From Anaerolineales bacterium (GTDB taxonomy: Bacteria; Chloroflexota; Anaerolineae; Anaerolineales; UBA11579), in assembly GCA_019637675.1 (NCBI GenBank), contig JAHBVE010000003.1, positions 205,696 through 269,695 on the forward strand: DNA of 64,000 nucleotides, written 5' to 3'. Under the pieces are notes generated by a model, which worked only from the letters and a program-made list of their open reading frames with translations, had not been told where the DNA came from and did not search any database. Both the position numbers and the translations under genes were made by a program. Of this stretch, positions 31,091-39,939 are shown piece by piece; the first letter of the stretch is position 1, and every line of letters begins with the position of its first letter.

Positions 31091-31974
31091 TACTCGCCCA
31101 GCTCCTTGAGCAGGGCATCCCAGGCTTCGTCCTTGATGGCGACGCTGTGCTCATCCGTGGGGAAACTGCGCGCCTGCACTTCCTGGATGTAGACGCCAAA
31201 GGCATCCACCATGGTGGTGTGCAGGTCAGCATATTTTTTGACGAATTTGGGGGTGAAGCGATCGAAGAGACCCAGCAAGTCATGCGTGACGAGCACCTGG
31301 CCGTCACAACCCACCCCGGCGCCGATGCCGATGGTGGGGATGCTGAGCTTCTTGGATACCCATTCCGCCAGGCGGTCTGGGACGGATTCGAGCACCACGC
31401 TGAAAGCGCCGGCTTCCTGCAGGGCGAGAGCATCCTCGATCAGCTTGCGGGCGGCGGACTTGGTGCGGGCTTGCGGGCGAAAGCCGCCGAGCGTGTTCAC
31501 GCTCTGCGGCGTGAGGCCCAGGTGGCCCATGACGGGGATGCCGGCGGCCACGATCTGGCGCACGGATTCGGCGCGCTCCAGGCCGCCCTCCAGCTTGACG
31601 GCGTCCATACCCGCTTCCTGCAGGAAGCGGCCGGCGTTGGCCACGGCCTGCTGCACGGAGACCTGGTAGGACATGAAGGGCAGATCGCCGATCAGCATGG
31701 GGGTCTGGGCGCCGCGCGCCACTGCCTTGCAGTGGTGGAGCATATCCTCCATGGTGACGGGCAGCGTATTGGGGTAGCCGAGCACGACCATGCCCAGCGA
31801 ATCCCCCACCAAGATCGCATCCACGCCGGCGCGCTCCTGGGCCAGGGCGGTGGGGTAATCATAGGCGGTCAGCATGGTGATGGGCTGGCCGTCTTTCTTC
31901 ATTTGCCTGAAGGTGCGCGTGGTGACTTTGGGGCGGGCGGCCGGGCTGGCCGTCTTGGGCGCTTGTGTTGACAT
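31090..31974 (-). CDS. panB: Ketopantoate hydroxymethyltransferase
   Basis: This 294-residue TIM barrel transfers a hydroxymethyl group from 5,10-methylene-THF to ketoisovalerate, the first committed step. Seen: MLTAYDYPTALAQERAGVD (about 34-52), ILVGDSLGMVVLGY (about 54-67), the metal-site DLPFMSY (about 97-103), VKLEGG (about 132) and GIGAGVGCDGQVLVTHD (about 200-216). The ATG at 31974 is preferred over an in-frame upstream start because a Shine-Dalgarno CGGAGG lies just before it. It is the first gene of the pantothenate/CoA operon, behind a structured leader. Confidence 0.96.
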   Translation of the reverse strand: MSTQAPKTASPAARPKVTTRTFRQMKKDGQPITMLTAYDYPTALAQERAGVDAILVGDSLGMVVLGYPNTLPVTMEDMLHHCKAVARGAQTPMLIGDLPFMSYQVSVQQAVANAGRFLQEAGMDAVKLEGGLERAESVRQIVAAGIPVMGHLGLTPQSVNTLGGFRPQARTKSAARKLIEDALALQEAGAFSVVLESVPDRLAEWVSKKLSIPTIGIGAGVGCDGQVLVTHDLLGLFDRFTPKFVKKYADLHTTMVDAFGVYIQEVQARSFPTDEHSVAIKDEAWDALLKELGE

Positions 31975-32004
31975 TAAACCTCCGCACAATAGGGCTGGGG
32001 GGAC

Positions 32005-32032
32005 AAAAAAACCGCCCCAGCTTGAAAGGCGG
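32005..32032 (-). terminator. Terminator in the panB leader
   Basis: On the minus strand CCGCC (32032-32028) pairs with GGCGG (32016-32012) around 11 bases, followed by seven T, all between promoter and panB start. This is the sign of transcription attenuation. Confidence 0.65.
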
Positions 32033-32098
32033 CATGCGCAGCTTTGCTATTGAGGGAACTGCACGCTACCGTCTCGGCCCCGAAAGGGTCCAAGCAGT
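32033..32098 (-). promoter_or_regulatory. Structured leader RNA upstream of panB (candidate riboswitch)
   Basis: Read on the minus strand, the presumed transcript begins at 32098 with ACTGC pairing to GCAGT (32062-32058). Inside is a hairpin TTGG-A-CCC/GGG-G-CCGA with a TTTC loop, then a conserved-looking purine-rich segment GAGACGGTAGCG. A terminator follows. The position before panB in Chloroflexota recalls the pan motif RNA, but I cannot confirm the consensus from memory. Confidence 0.5.
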
Positions 32099-32104
32099 GG
32101 GTTA

Positions 32105-32110
32105 ATTATA
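32105..32110 (-). promoter_or_regulatory. -10 box of the panB operon
   Basis: A perfect TATAAT on the minus strand lies 7 bases before the first leader helix. No convincing -35 box is seen (CAGGCC at 17-base spacing). Confidence 0.55.
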
Positions 32111-32141
32111 GCGCGGCGTACGCCAGGGGCCTGTGGCTCGT

Positions 32142-32147
32142 TATAAT
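32142..32147 (+). promoter_or_regulatory. -10 box of the YtxH-like gene
   Basis: A TATAAT on the plus strand lies 28 bases before the ATG at 32176, back-to-back with the panB promoter. The -35 is not convincing. Confidence 0.5.
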
Positions 32148-32175
32148 TTACGCAAGCGAACAAGGAGAAACGACA

Positions 32176-32412
32176 ATGAGGCAATTCTTTGCTTTTCTAC
32201 TGGGTGTAGTCAGCGGGGCGCTGATCGGCAGCAGCATTGCCATCCTGGCCGCCCCCAGCTCCGGCGAGGATCTGCGCAGCGAGCTGCGCAACCGCTGGAA
32301 CCGGGTGCGGGATGAGCTGAGCGAGGCGGCCGGCGAGCGCCGCTACGAGCTGGAGCGCCAGCTGAGCAGTATGCGCAACCCGGTGCGCGAGATCCCGTTG
32401 GAAGACCGTTAG
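32176..32412 (+). CDS. YtxH-like small membrane protein
   Basis: This 78-residue protein has an N-terminal glycine-zipper membrane helix (FLLGVVSGALIGSSIAILAAP, about 6-26). The YtxH hallmark follows, APSSGEDLRSELR (26-38), and an amphipathic charged helix completes it. Family members are general-stress or membrane-associated proteins without a defined reaction. The ATG at 32176 is supported by AAGGAGAAA upstream and by the helix start. It is monocistronic, divergent from panB, and ends at a strong terminator. Confidence 0.8.
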   Translation: MRQFFAFLLGVVSGALIGSSIAILAAPSSGEDLRSELRNRWNRVRDELSEAAGERRYELERQLSSMRNPVREIPLEDR

Positions 32413-32418
32413 TCTTAG

Positions 32419-32447
32419 AAAAAACCGCCCTTACAGGGCGGTTTTTT
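32419..32447. terminator. Bidirectional terminator
   Basis: CCGCCC (32425-32430) pairs with GGGCGG (32436-32441) around TTACA, with six A before and six T after. It separates the YtxH-like gene from the convergent metalloprotease gene. Confidence 0.9.
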
Positions 32448-32462
32448 GTTATCTGCCAGCTA

Positions 32463-34460
32463 CTATTCGCCGAACCAGAAGCGATAGGCGGCGGTCTGGC
32501 GAGTGAAGCGCGTAGCGCCCATCACCACCAGGGTTACTTCGTCATCACCCTGCAGATCGATCTGCAGTTGGTTGTTGGCGGGCATGTCGAGGATCTCGAC
32601 CGTGGTGGTTGCACCGTGACGGATCAGCGCCAGGCGGAAGTTCTGCGGCAGCGCGTTCTCGATGCGGGCAAAGCCAGCCGCTTCCCAGCCGCCACTGCCG
32701 CTCTCGAAGTCTTCGAAGTAGTTGATGGCCGGGATGGCGATGTCATCCACCATGAAGCCCTCGCCGTTCACGGCCGCGTCGGTGATGTATTCAAAGCGCA
32801 GCAAGACCTGCTGGCCGGCGTAGGCGGAGATGTCCACACTCTCTTTGATCCAGGAGCCGGGCTCAGCCCCGCCGGAGAAGCCGGTGTAGCCCCAGCCGTA
32901 GTTGCCGCCGGTGGGGTTGGTGCCGGTGCCGTTGGGCGCCTGCAGGAAGTCCCAGGTCACGCCACCGTTGGTGGAGGCGAGCACATAGCCGTAGTCCCAG
33001 TCTTCTTCGATGTTGTACCAGATGTAATAGTCGAGGCTGACCGAGCCGCCAACCTCGCGCAGGTCGAACTCGCGCGTCAGGGTCATATCTGATTCGTCAC
33101 CCTTATTGGACCAGAAGGCATAGCGGCCAGAGTAAGCATCCTGCGGGATCAGCTGGGTGCTGTTGGAGCCCTCAAAGTTCAGGGTGGTGCCGGGGCAGGT
33201 GATGTTGATGTAATCCACGCCGTACTGATTGACGTCACGCGTCTGCGGAGTGTTGGTGCAGCTGGAAGCATATTCGGTGACATGGGTGCGCACATATACA
33301 TCATCACCGTACTGCGGGTAGTGGTAGCGGCCATCAGCCACACTGCCATCGCCCAGGTAGTTGGTGATCATCCAGTCGAGCACTACATCATCCGCCAGGA
33401 TCTGCTCGCCGGTCAGGTTGTCGGTGGCGTTCTCGAGCAGGAGGACATTGTCGATCGAGTCGAGCCCGTTGGCGGGGTCGGCGACCAGCGCCTGGGTTGC
33501 TTCGTTGCCGAAGCGTTCGAGGAAGTAGGTGACGAACGAGAAAGCCGCGCCGTAGTAGGGCGTGGTGTAGTCGTGATTGGGCCAGTCGTTCAGCTGGTGG
33601 TCAGGGTTAGATGTATACTGCTGGATGAAACCGGTATGCACATAGCCGTTGAGCAGCGTGGCGAGCTCAGACAGACCTTCGTTGAGCCAGCTGGTCTCGT
33701 TGCGGTCCGTGTTCCAGTGGATCATGTGCTGGTATTCGTGCGCCAGCACGCCGTAGGTGTACTCGTCATCCAGCGGGCTGTTGCCGGCGTTGATGAGGAA
33801 CATCTCGTGGGCGTTGGAGTCTGGGCGGGCGATGGGATGGATCTCATCCGCAGACGAGAAGTAGCCGGCTACATTGAAGCCCATGCCGGTGGTATAGAGG
33901 ATGTAGATGTGCGGGTCGTTATCAATGCCAGGTGACCACTCGCTGCCGAAGAAGTTGCGATTGATGGGGTACATCTCGTTCTCGAACGCACGCGAGAGGC
34001 GCTCCAGGTCACCCTGGTTAAAGTTGACGCCATTCTCGATCCAAAAGTAGACGATCTCGCCGGCGTAACGCAGGGTGGCGTTGCGCAGGGAGGTCTCATT
34101 GGTGTCGCTGTTGGTGACGTAGAAGCTCTTCTGGTCACCAACGCTATAGGGGCCGGCGTACGGCACCGTTTCGGGGATGTTGAGGATGCCCTGCAGACGG
34201 CCAGCGATATCGGCAGAGTTGTTCTCCGGCACGATCGTCTGCTCAAGCACGCGCAGGGTTTCATCGGAGGCCGGATCGCTGTTGATGGTCACGTTAGGCG
34301 TTGGGGATTGGGTATTCGGCCCGGTATAGGTGGCCGGCAGGTCAAGCTCGTTCTCCCAGAGCCATACGAAGCCAAGCCCGCCAACGGCTGCACAAATGAT
34401 GCAGGCGATCAGCAACGTGACCAGGACAATTCCCAGAATGAGTAGGGTACGTTTATTCAT
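32463..34460 (-). CDS. Membrane-anchored zinc metalloprotease (M6/immune-inhibitor-A-like)
   Basis: This 665-residue protein has an N-terminal helix (about 5-35) that anchors or exports it and a Thr/Pro-rich linker. The protease domain contains the zinc motif HEYQH (241-245) and the third-ligand stretch NEGLSELA (260-267), a gluzincin pattern. The C-terminal half has a concanavalin-like/MAM region (about 440-600: REFDLREVGGSVSLDYY, FMVDDIAIP), as in immune inhibitor A proteases. Likely extracellular, with unknown substrates. Its start overlaps the stop of the Wzy-like gene by 8 bases, so it is the last gene of the surface-glycan operon. Confidence 0.82.
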   Translation of the reverse strand: MNKRTLLILGIVLVTLLIACIICAAVGGLGFVWLWENELDLPATYTGPNTQSPTPNVTINSDPASDETLRVLEQTIVPENNSADIAGRLQGILNIPETVPYAGPYSVGDQKSFYVTNSDTNETSLRNATLRYAGEIVYFWIENGVNFNQGDLERLSRAFENEMYPINRNFFGSEWSPGIDNDPHIYILYTTGMGFNVAGYFSSADEIHPIARPDSNAHEMFLINAGNSPLDDEYTYGVLAHEYQHMIHWNTDRNETSWLNEGLSELATLLNGYVHTGFIQQYTSNPDHQLNDWPNHDYTTPYYGAAFSFVTYFLERFGNEATQALVADPANGLDSIDNVLLLENATDNLTGEQILADDVVLDWMITNYLGDGSVADGRYHYPQYGDDVYVRTHVTEYASSCTNTPQTRDVNQYGVDYINITCPGTTLNFEGSNSTQLIPQDAYSGRYAFWSNKGDESDMTLTREFDLREVGGSVSLDYYIWYNIEEDWDYGYVLASTNGGVTWDFLQAPNGTGTNPTGGNYGWGYTGFSGGAEPGSWIKESVDISAYAGQQVLLRFEYITDAAVNGEGFMVDDIAIPAINYFEDFESGSGGWEAAGFARIENALPQNFRLALIRHGATTTVEILDMPANNQLQIDLQGDDEVTLVVMGATRFTRQTAAYRFWFGE

Positions 34461-35964
34461 TGAGCCCTTTCAGTGTTTCCGGCTGTTGTGGATAGACCCC
34501 AGCCAAGAGGCCGAATATAACCCACATGATGGGGAAGGTGAAAGAATCCTGGGTGAAGTTGCGCAGCAGCGTAGCCACCCAGGCAAACACACCGGCCACG
34601 GCAATAAAACGATAGAAACCGTCTTTTGCTATCCACATACGGCGCAGCAAAGCCAGAAAAGAAACGAAGAAAACGCTGAAGAACCAGAAGCCGGGCAAGC
34701 CGGTCTCGGCCAGCAGGCGCATGTGCAGATTCTTCACATTGGGGATGATGTCCGAATCCGGGCTGAGCTGGCGGGCGATCTCAGGGATGGTGTGCGACCA
34801 ATCAGGGAATTCAGGGAACAGGTACAGGCCACTGGCGCCCAGCCCCACCCCGGTGAGCGGGGCGTACTCGAATACTTGATAGCCGGCCAGGGCATAGGCC
34901 AGGCGCGGCCCGGCGCTGATGTCTACGATGTATTCGACCAGATCGCGCTCGTTGGCGCTGGGTTCCCACAAACTGGTGATGTATTCGTACCTGGCGAGGA
35001 AGCTGCCGGCGGCCGCCCCCGCCAACAGCACGGCGGCGAGCAGGGCCAGACGCAATGCCAGGTCGGCCGCCGGGCGGCGCAGCGCGCCTTTGGCGGCACG
35101 GCGGCGGCCGGACGACGCACGCACGGAGGGCGCGCGCACGAAGGGGGCACGCCACCAATCCCAAGCGCGCTGGAACGCCGAGCGCCCGGCGAGCAGGAGT
35201 ACGAAGCCGGCGCATACCAGCGCGACCAACAGCCCGCCCCGCGAATAAGTGAGCAGCAACACGGCCAGCGCCAGCACCAGCAGGAGCGGCTCAAGCCAAC
35301 GCCAACGGGTGAGCGAGCTGCGCAACAGCACCGCCGCGAACAGGAAGGGCATATACAGGCCCACCAACTGGTCAGCCAGCCAGGATGGCTCATAGGCCAG
35401 GCCGCTGACCCGCAGGGGAAAGAGCGGGTGCTCAGAGAAGGCCAACTGGACTGCATTGGCCCAGTCTGTGCTCACGAAACCAGTGTGAATAGCGAAGGCC
35501 TGGACGAAGCTCCACACGATCAGGATCGATAATCCCACATACAGCCAGCGCAATGTGAAATGCACATCAGCCCGGCTGCGGTTCATCCAAAAGGCGGCGA
35601 TGTAGAAGCCCAGGCCGATCAATAATGAGATCCAGCCGCGCAGGATACGCCCCTCCACCCCTGCGCCGCGCAGCGGCTCAGGCGCGTAGAGGATGGCGAT
35701 GGCGCTGGCTGCGGCGGCAAAGAACAGAAAGACCAGCAGAGGGCGCAGGTTGATCGGCAGCGGCAAACGGCGCTGGCGCCAATGCAGCCAGAGCAGCACG
35801 GGGATCAGCAAGGCCAGCGGCAGCATGGAGAACGGCTTGATCTGGGCCAGGCCCAGCGGGCCGGGGATATAGCGGAAGGTAGTGATGGGCAAGCCCACCA
35901 GCAGCAAGGCCCACAGGATAGCCGCGGCGCGCTTCAGGTTGCTGGTGGACAGCAGGGTAGCCAT
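34453..35964 (-). CDS. O-antigen ligase / Wzy-like polymerase
   Basis: This 503-residue polytopic protein has about 10-12 helices. A long extracytoplasmic loop (about 310-400) includes EPSANERDLVEYIVDISAGPRLAYALAGYQVFEYAPLTGVGLGASG, the Wzy_C-type signature in which Arg and GVG-LG residues are conserved, and a STDWANAVQ region is followed by YSRGG (about 240). Such proteins polymerise or transfer lipid-linked glycans at the outer face of the membrane. It overlaps the Wzz-like gene by one base. Confidence 0.8.
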   Translation of the reverse strand: MATLLSTSNLKRAAAILWALLLVGLPITTFRYIPGPLGLAQIKPFSMLPLALLIPVLLWLHWRQRRLPLPINLRPLLVFLFFAAAASAIAILYAPEPLRGAGVEGRILRGWISLLIGLGFYIAAFWMNRSRADVHFTLRWLYVGLSILIVWSFVQAFAIHTGFVSTDWANAVQLAFSEHPLFPLRVSGLAYEPSWLADQLVGLYMPFLFAAVLLRSSLTRWRWLEPLLLVLALAVLLLTYSRGGLLVALVCAGFVLLLAGRSAFQRAWDWWRAPFVRAPSVRASSGRRRAAKGALRRPAADLALRLALLAAVLLAGAAAGSFLARYEYITSLWEPSANERDLVEYIVDISAGPRLAYALAGYQVFEYAPLTGVGLGASGLYLFPEFPDWSHTIPEIARQLSPDSDIIPNVKNLHMRLLAETGLPGFWFFSVFFVSFLALLRRMWIAKDGFYRFIAVAGVFAWVATLLRNFTQDSFTFPIMWVIFGLLAGVYPQQPETLKGLNE

Positions 35965-36707
35965 TATCTCGCCCGGCGCAGGCGAGCCGGTATCAGCAGC
36001 AAATACAGAGGCACAGCCAGCGCGCCCACAAAGGAGCCGACCAGCATATAGCTGGCCACGCTGACATTGCGCTGCAGGGGCAGCTCGGCGGCCTGGCTGA
36101 CGTAGAGTTCCGTATACATGGAGATGCCGCGGGTGTGCTCGGCCAGGAACAGCAACTCAGCCATGACCTCGGCCATGGCGGCTTGGTCCGGCTCGGAAGA
36201 AGCTAGCAGCTCGCTCATACGCGCCCGGGCGGCCTGCAACTCGGGCGAAGCGGTGGTGGCATCTTGCACAGTGCTGACGAAGGCCTGCGCCCAACTGGAG
36301 GCCAGCGCCTGAGCGGTGGCGGGCTCTGGCGAGGCGGCGTAGAAGTGCCAGCCGCCATCCGAGGGATGGCTGAGGCTCAGCACGCGGCTGCGCAACTCGT
36401 GCAGGCTATACGCCGGCACGGCTTCAACTACGACATTCAACACTCCGTCAGACCAGGCCAAGGCTTCCATGCGGTCCGTCTCACGGAAAAGGAAATTGAA
36501 CAGGTCGCGCTCGGGGAAGTATTGCCAGGCCTCTTCCAGGTTGGCATCCACCACCACGGTGGCGCGCGCCCGGTAGTCTGGCGGGAAGAGCTGGTACACG
36601 CCCCAGGCCAGCACGGCGCCAGCCAGGGCGCCGAGCAGCCACAGGCGCCAGGCGGCCAGGATCTCGGCCAGCGGGTCAGCGGGGATGGTTGTGCGTTTTT
36701 GAACCAT
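35964..36707 (-). CDS. Wzz-like chain-length determinant
   Basis: This 247-residue protein has two membrane helices (about 22-40 and 218-238) bounding an external domain with alpha-helical pattern, the polysaccharide co-polymerase layout. It opens DPLAEILAAWRLWLLGALAG and has YRARATVVVDA (about 45-55). There is no C-terminal tyrosine-kinase domain, and the coiled region is shorter than typical Wzz (about 330). It pairs with the adjacent Wzy-like gene in setting glycan length, by analogy. It lies 3 bases after the glycosyltransferase gene. Confidence 0.75.
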   Translation of the reverse strand: MVQKRTTIPADPLAEILAAWRLWLLGALAGAVLAWGVYQLFPPDYRARATVVVDANLEEAWQYFPERDLFNFLFRETDRMEALAWSDGVLNVVVEAVPAYSLHELRSRVLSLSHPSDGGWHFYAASPEPATAQALASSWAQAFVSTVQDATTASPELQAARARMSELLASSEPDQAAMAEVMAELLFLAEHTRGISMYTELYVSQAAELPLQRNVSVASYMLVGSFVGALAVPLYLLLIPARLRRAR

Positions 36708-36710
36708 GCA

Positions 36711-37481
36711 TCACTCGACGATGCCCGCCTGGCGTTGGCGGCGGGCGCGGATCAGGGGGAATAATAGCTTACGCAGCCAATACTTGACGCGCATGGGCGA
36801 GAAGTATGCGCCACCCTCGCGCCGGTGGACGCGCAGCATATCCTCCCAGGCTCGCATGTCATTCTGCAGGGTCTTGGAATCGGCATGCAGACGGAACTGG
36901 GCCCATAGCCGAGGCAGATAATGCAAGCGGCTCACCTTGGCGATGTTGACCCACAAGTCGTAATCCATAGCGAACTGCAGACTGGCATCCAGCGGACGCC
37001 ACAGGTTGGCGCGCCAGACGGTGGCCTGCTGCGGGATGTGGACGTAGCCGCGCAGCATGCGCGCATAGTCGGTCTGGGCGGCGGGGAAGCGGCCGCGCGG
37101 CTTGCCCTGCGCGTCGATGAATTCGGTATCGCCATAGACCAGGCCCACATCCGGGTGCTGCTCGAGGAACTCGACCGCTTCGCGGATGGCGTGCGGCAGC
37201 AATATGTCATCGGCATTGATCCAGGCCTGGTATACGCCGCGGCTGCGCGCAAAGCCCTTGTTGATGGCATCGGCCTGGCCGGCATCGGGTTCGGAAACCC
37301 ACCAGTCGAGTTTGCCGGCGTACTTCTTGATAATCTCCACGCTGCCATCGCTGGAGCCGCCATCCACGATGATGTATTGGATGTTGGCATAGTCTTGGGC
37401 GAGCACGGACTGGATAGTGTGCTCCAGGTATTGGGCCTGGTTAAAAGAGGGCGTGACGATGGTGACCAGCGGCTGCGCCAT
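36711..37481 (-). CDS. Family 2 glycosyltransferase
   Basis: This 256-residue GT-A enzyme, 36711-37481, starts with the ATG that overlaps the upstream TGA; an in-frame TTG one codon earlier is less likely. Seen: VTIVTPSFNQAQYLEHTIQS (about 6-25), VDGGSSDGS (about 39-47), GQADAINKGF and the DxD equivalent NADD (about 90-93), typical of WcaA-type transferases. The C-terminus is basic (LIRARRQRQ), suited to membrane association. Donor and acceptor sugars are unknown. It is closely similar in layout to the next upstream gene, probably an old duplicate. Confidence 0.88.
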   Translation of the reverse strand: MAQPLVTIVTPSFNQAQYLEHTIQSVLAQDYANIQYIIVDGGSSDGSVEIIKKYAGKLDWWVSEPDAGQADAINKGFARSRGVYQAWINADDILLPHAIREAVEFLEQHPDVGLVYGDTEFIDAQGKPRGRFPAAQTDYARMLRGYVHIPQQATVWRANLWRPLDASLQFAMDYDLWVNIAKVSRLHYLPRLWAQFRLHADSKTLQNDMRAWEDMLRVHRREGGAYFSPMRVKYWLRKLLFPLIRARRQRQAGIVE

Positions 37482-38407
37482 CAATACTCCCGGCGCTGGA
37501 TGAGTTTGCGCAGGCCACCCAGGCCCAACAGGCTCAACAGCGCGAACAGAATGCGCAGCAGATGGCGCAGCAAACGCAGCGGCTGCAAACCGGCCACGCG
37601 CGCATAAGAGCGCAGAGCGGCCGCCGGCTGGCCGCCGTCGAGCAGATAGCGGGCGTCAAAGAGATGTGCGCCGGCCAGCACCTGGCGGTGGTGGGCGGCG
37701 ATCAGCTCACGCATGGGCGGCTGGGCGCCGGCCCAAGCCAGGATGCGCATGGCCTCGCGGCCGAAGCCGGCCGCCTCGCCCACGTTCTTGGCGCTGGCAT
37801 GGTGGCGGGCGGCAGCCCACACCTGCGGCACGTACACAGCGGGGGCCAGCTGGAACATGCGCAGCCAAAGCTGGTGATCGAGCAAGTAACGGTAGCCCGC
37901 ATCCAGCGGGCCGGCTTGCTGCAGCACATCCCGGCGCATGAAGACGGTGGGCTGGCCAATGATCTCGAAGGATAGCAGGTCGAGCAGGGAGAACTGGCGG
38001 TAGCGAATGGTGTTGAAGACGCGGCCGGTGCGGTCTATCGACTCAAGGTCGGCGTAGACCATGCCGGCTTGCGGGTGCTGCTGCAAAGCAGCCACCGCAT
38101 GGCGGACTGCGCCCGGGCGATACACATCATCCGAATTGAGCCAGGCTATGATCTCACCTTTGGCGCGGGCGAGGCCTTTGTTGATGGCATCAGCCTGGCC
38201 TTTGTCCGGCTCGGAAACCCACCAGGTGATATTTGCGGCATGCGTTTTGATGATATCGACACTGCCGTCCGTAGAGCCGCCGTCCACCACCAGGTATTCA
38301 ATGTTGGGATAGTCCTGCTCGAACACCGAGCGCAGAGTTTTGTCCAAGAAGGCAGCTTGATCGTACGAAGGAGTGATGATGGAGACCAACGGCTGCCCGG
38401 AAGTCAT
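37481..38407 (-). CDS. Family 2 glycosyltransferase
   Basis: This 308-residue GT-A enzyme has VSIITPSYDQAAFLDKTLRS (about 8-27), VDGGSTDGSVDIIK, GQADAINKG and the LNSDD motif for the nucleotide-metal site (about 92-96). A His/Arg-rich C-terminal region ends in a hydrophobic stretch (LLRHLLRILFALLSLLGLG) that could anchor it. The ATG at 38407 is preferred; the open frame further upstream lies inside the preceding gene. It overlaps that gene's stop (TAATGA). Its core closely resembles the downstream GT2 product, suggesting duplication. Confidence 0.88.
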   Translation of the reverse strand: MTSGQPLVSIITPSYDQAAFLDKTLRSVFEQDYPNIEYLVVDGGSTDGSVDIIKTHAANITWWVSEPDKGQADAINKGLARAKGEIIAWLNSDDVYRPGAVRHAVAALQQHPQAGMVYADLESIDRTGRVFNTIRYRQFSLLDLLSFEIIGQPTVFMRRDVLQQAGPLDAGYRYLLDHQLWLRMFQLAPAVYVPQVWAAARHHASAKNVGEAAGFGREAMRILAWAGAQPPMRELIAAHHRQVLAGAHLFDARYLLDGGQPAAALRSYARVAGLQPLRLLRHLLRILFALLSLLGLGGLRKLIQRREY

Positions 38408-39933
38408 TACTTGGCTCCCAGATCGTAGATGATGAAGCCATCGCCGCGGGTGTAGACCTTGGCGTTGGCTTCCAGATAGGCCTTCAATTCTTTCTGGCGT
38501 TCCAGCTCGCCAAGTTCGGTGATGAGGAAATACTGTACATCCGCGGTGCGGTCTTCGAAGTATTCCTCGAAGCTGCCCCAGTCGCTGCCGCGCATCTCGG
38601 CCAGGTTGAATTCGGCCGTGATGGGCCACAGGCGCAGGTTCCAGCCGCCGTAGTAGTTGAGCAGGTAACCGTAGCCATCCACCAGGCCGATCGTGTTGCC
38701 GTCATTCGGGATGGCTTCGCCTACCTCGGCCCAGTAGGCGGGCGCGCCGCGATAATCGGCGGAGAAGAGGACCGAGCGAAAGATCCAGGCGGAATGGACC
38801 ATGATGCCCAGCGCCACCGCCAGGGCCAGCGCCTGCCAGACCCGCGCTTGTGGCTGCAGCTTCTCTCGCAGAATATCCAGGGTGCTGACCAAGCCCAGCG
38901 CGATCAGGGGCACGAGCTGCAGATGATAGTAGGAGTGGGTCGTGGTCTGGTGCGGCAACGAAATGCCGTAGATCACATAGCCTAGCCATATGCCCACCAG
39001 CAGGCTGCGCGGACGGCCGGGCGGCGCCAACAGTGTGCCCAGGCCCGCCGCCACCAGCGCGCCGCTGCTGAACAGGTTATCCAGCATCTTGACCCAGAAA
39101 ATATAGAACGAGGGCACGAAGGCTTGCGGCAGCAGGGCCAGGATCCAGTCTTGTAGATAGGAGCCAGAGGTCTGGCCGATGTTGAGCAAGTAATAGGTGA
39201 CCGCGGGCAGTGCGCTCAGGGCGGCCATGGCCCACACCTGGCGATCGCGCAGGGCAGGCTTGAAACCCAAGGTGGCCAGCACCAGCGCCACCATGTAGCC
39301 GACCACAATGTAGACGGCGACGATCTTGACCAGGACGGCCAAACCGGAGGCCGCCGCGGCCCACAAGGCCCACTTCCATTCGCGGGTTTCGCTCCAGCGG
39401 TAGGCCGCATACGCGCCAAAGATCAGCAGGGCCACCATCAACGGGTCAGGCTGGAAGGAGCGGCTGGCCTGGGCGGCGAAGGGTAGGAAGCTGTAATAGG
39501 CCACCGCCAGCAAAGCGGGTATGCGGCCGCCGAAACGGCGCGCCAGGCCATACAGGGGGATGCCTGCCAGCATCCATACCAGCGAATTGATGACCCGCGC
39601 CACCCACGGCTCTGGGCCACCGACCAGGCGGTAGCCGAAGGCGACGATGGTTTCCAGGATCGGCGGCTCGAGCTCGCCCACGACGTTGCGCATGCTGATC
39701 ATGCGCTCCTGGAGCGCCGGATCCGGGTCCGGGTTCATTTCAAAATAGATGCTGCGGGCCACGATGGCGCCGTGCAGTTGGCGCGTGGCGTGAAAATCCA
39801 ACGGGGGATCGGTAAGATCGAGCATGCGCAAGCCGAAGCCCAGCAGCAGGACGACGGCCAGCAGGATCCTGGCGGTATGAAATGAAGGGTCTAACAGGGA
39901 ACGGCGAGGTTGTGTGGTTCTGCGGGGGCTCAT
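38407..39933 (-). CDS. GT39/ArnT-like integral membrane glycosyltransferase
   Basis: This 508-residue protein has about 10 helices. The first external loop carries FHATRQLHGAIVARSIY (about 48-64), and the next part has EPPILETIVAFGYRLVGGPEPWVARVINSLVWM, the PMT_2-type arrangement in which an acidic residue in loop 1 acts on a lipid-linked sugar. A C-terminal soluble domain (about 415-508) ends with YTRGDGFIIYDLG. It probably attaches a sugar from a polyprenyl carrier to a lipid or protein outside the cytoplasm. The exact donor is unknown. Confidence 0.8.
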   Translation of the reverse strand: MSPRRTTQPRRSLLDPSFHTARILLAVVLLLGFGLRMLDLTDPPLDFHATRQLHGAIVARSIYFEMNPDPDPALQERMISMRNVVGELEPPILETIVAFGYRLVGGPEPWVARVINSLVWMLAGIPLYGLARRFGGRIPALLAVAYYSFLPFAAQASRSFQPDPLMVALLIFGAYAAYRWSETREWKWALWAAAASGLAVLVKIVAVYIVVGYMVALVLATLGFKPALRDRQVWAMAALSALPAVTYYLLNIGQTSGSYLQDWILALLPQAFVPSFYIFWVKMLDNLFSSGALVAAGLGTLLAPPGRPRSLLVGIWLGYVIYGISLPHQTTTHSYYHLQLVPLIALGLVSTLDILREKLQPQARVWQALALAVALGIMVHSAWIFRSVLFSADYRGAPAYWAEVGEAIPNDGNTIGLVDGYGYLLNYYGGWNLRLWPITAEFNLAEMRGSDWGSFEEYFEDRTADVQYFLITELGELERQKELKAYLEANAKVYTRGDGFIIYDLGAK

Positions 39934-39939
39934 GCGAGA

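Noticed and set aside
34486..34494. Near-match to a DnaA box (TGTGGATAG)
   Set aside because: One mismatch, isolated and inside the Wzy-like coding region; expected by chance.
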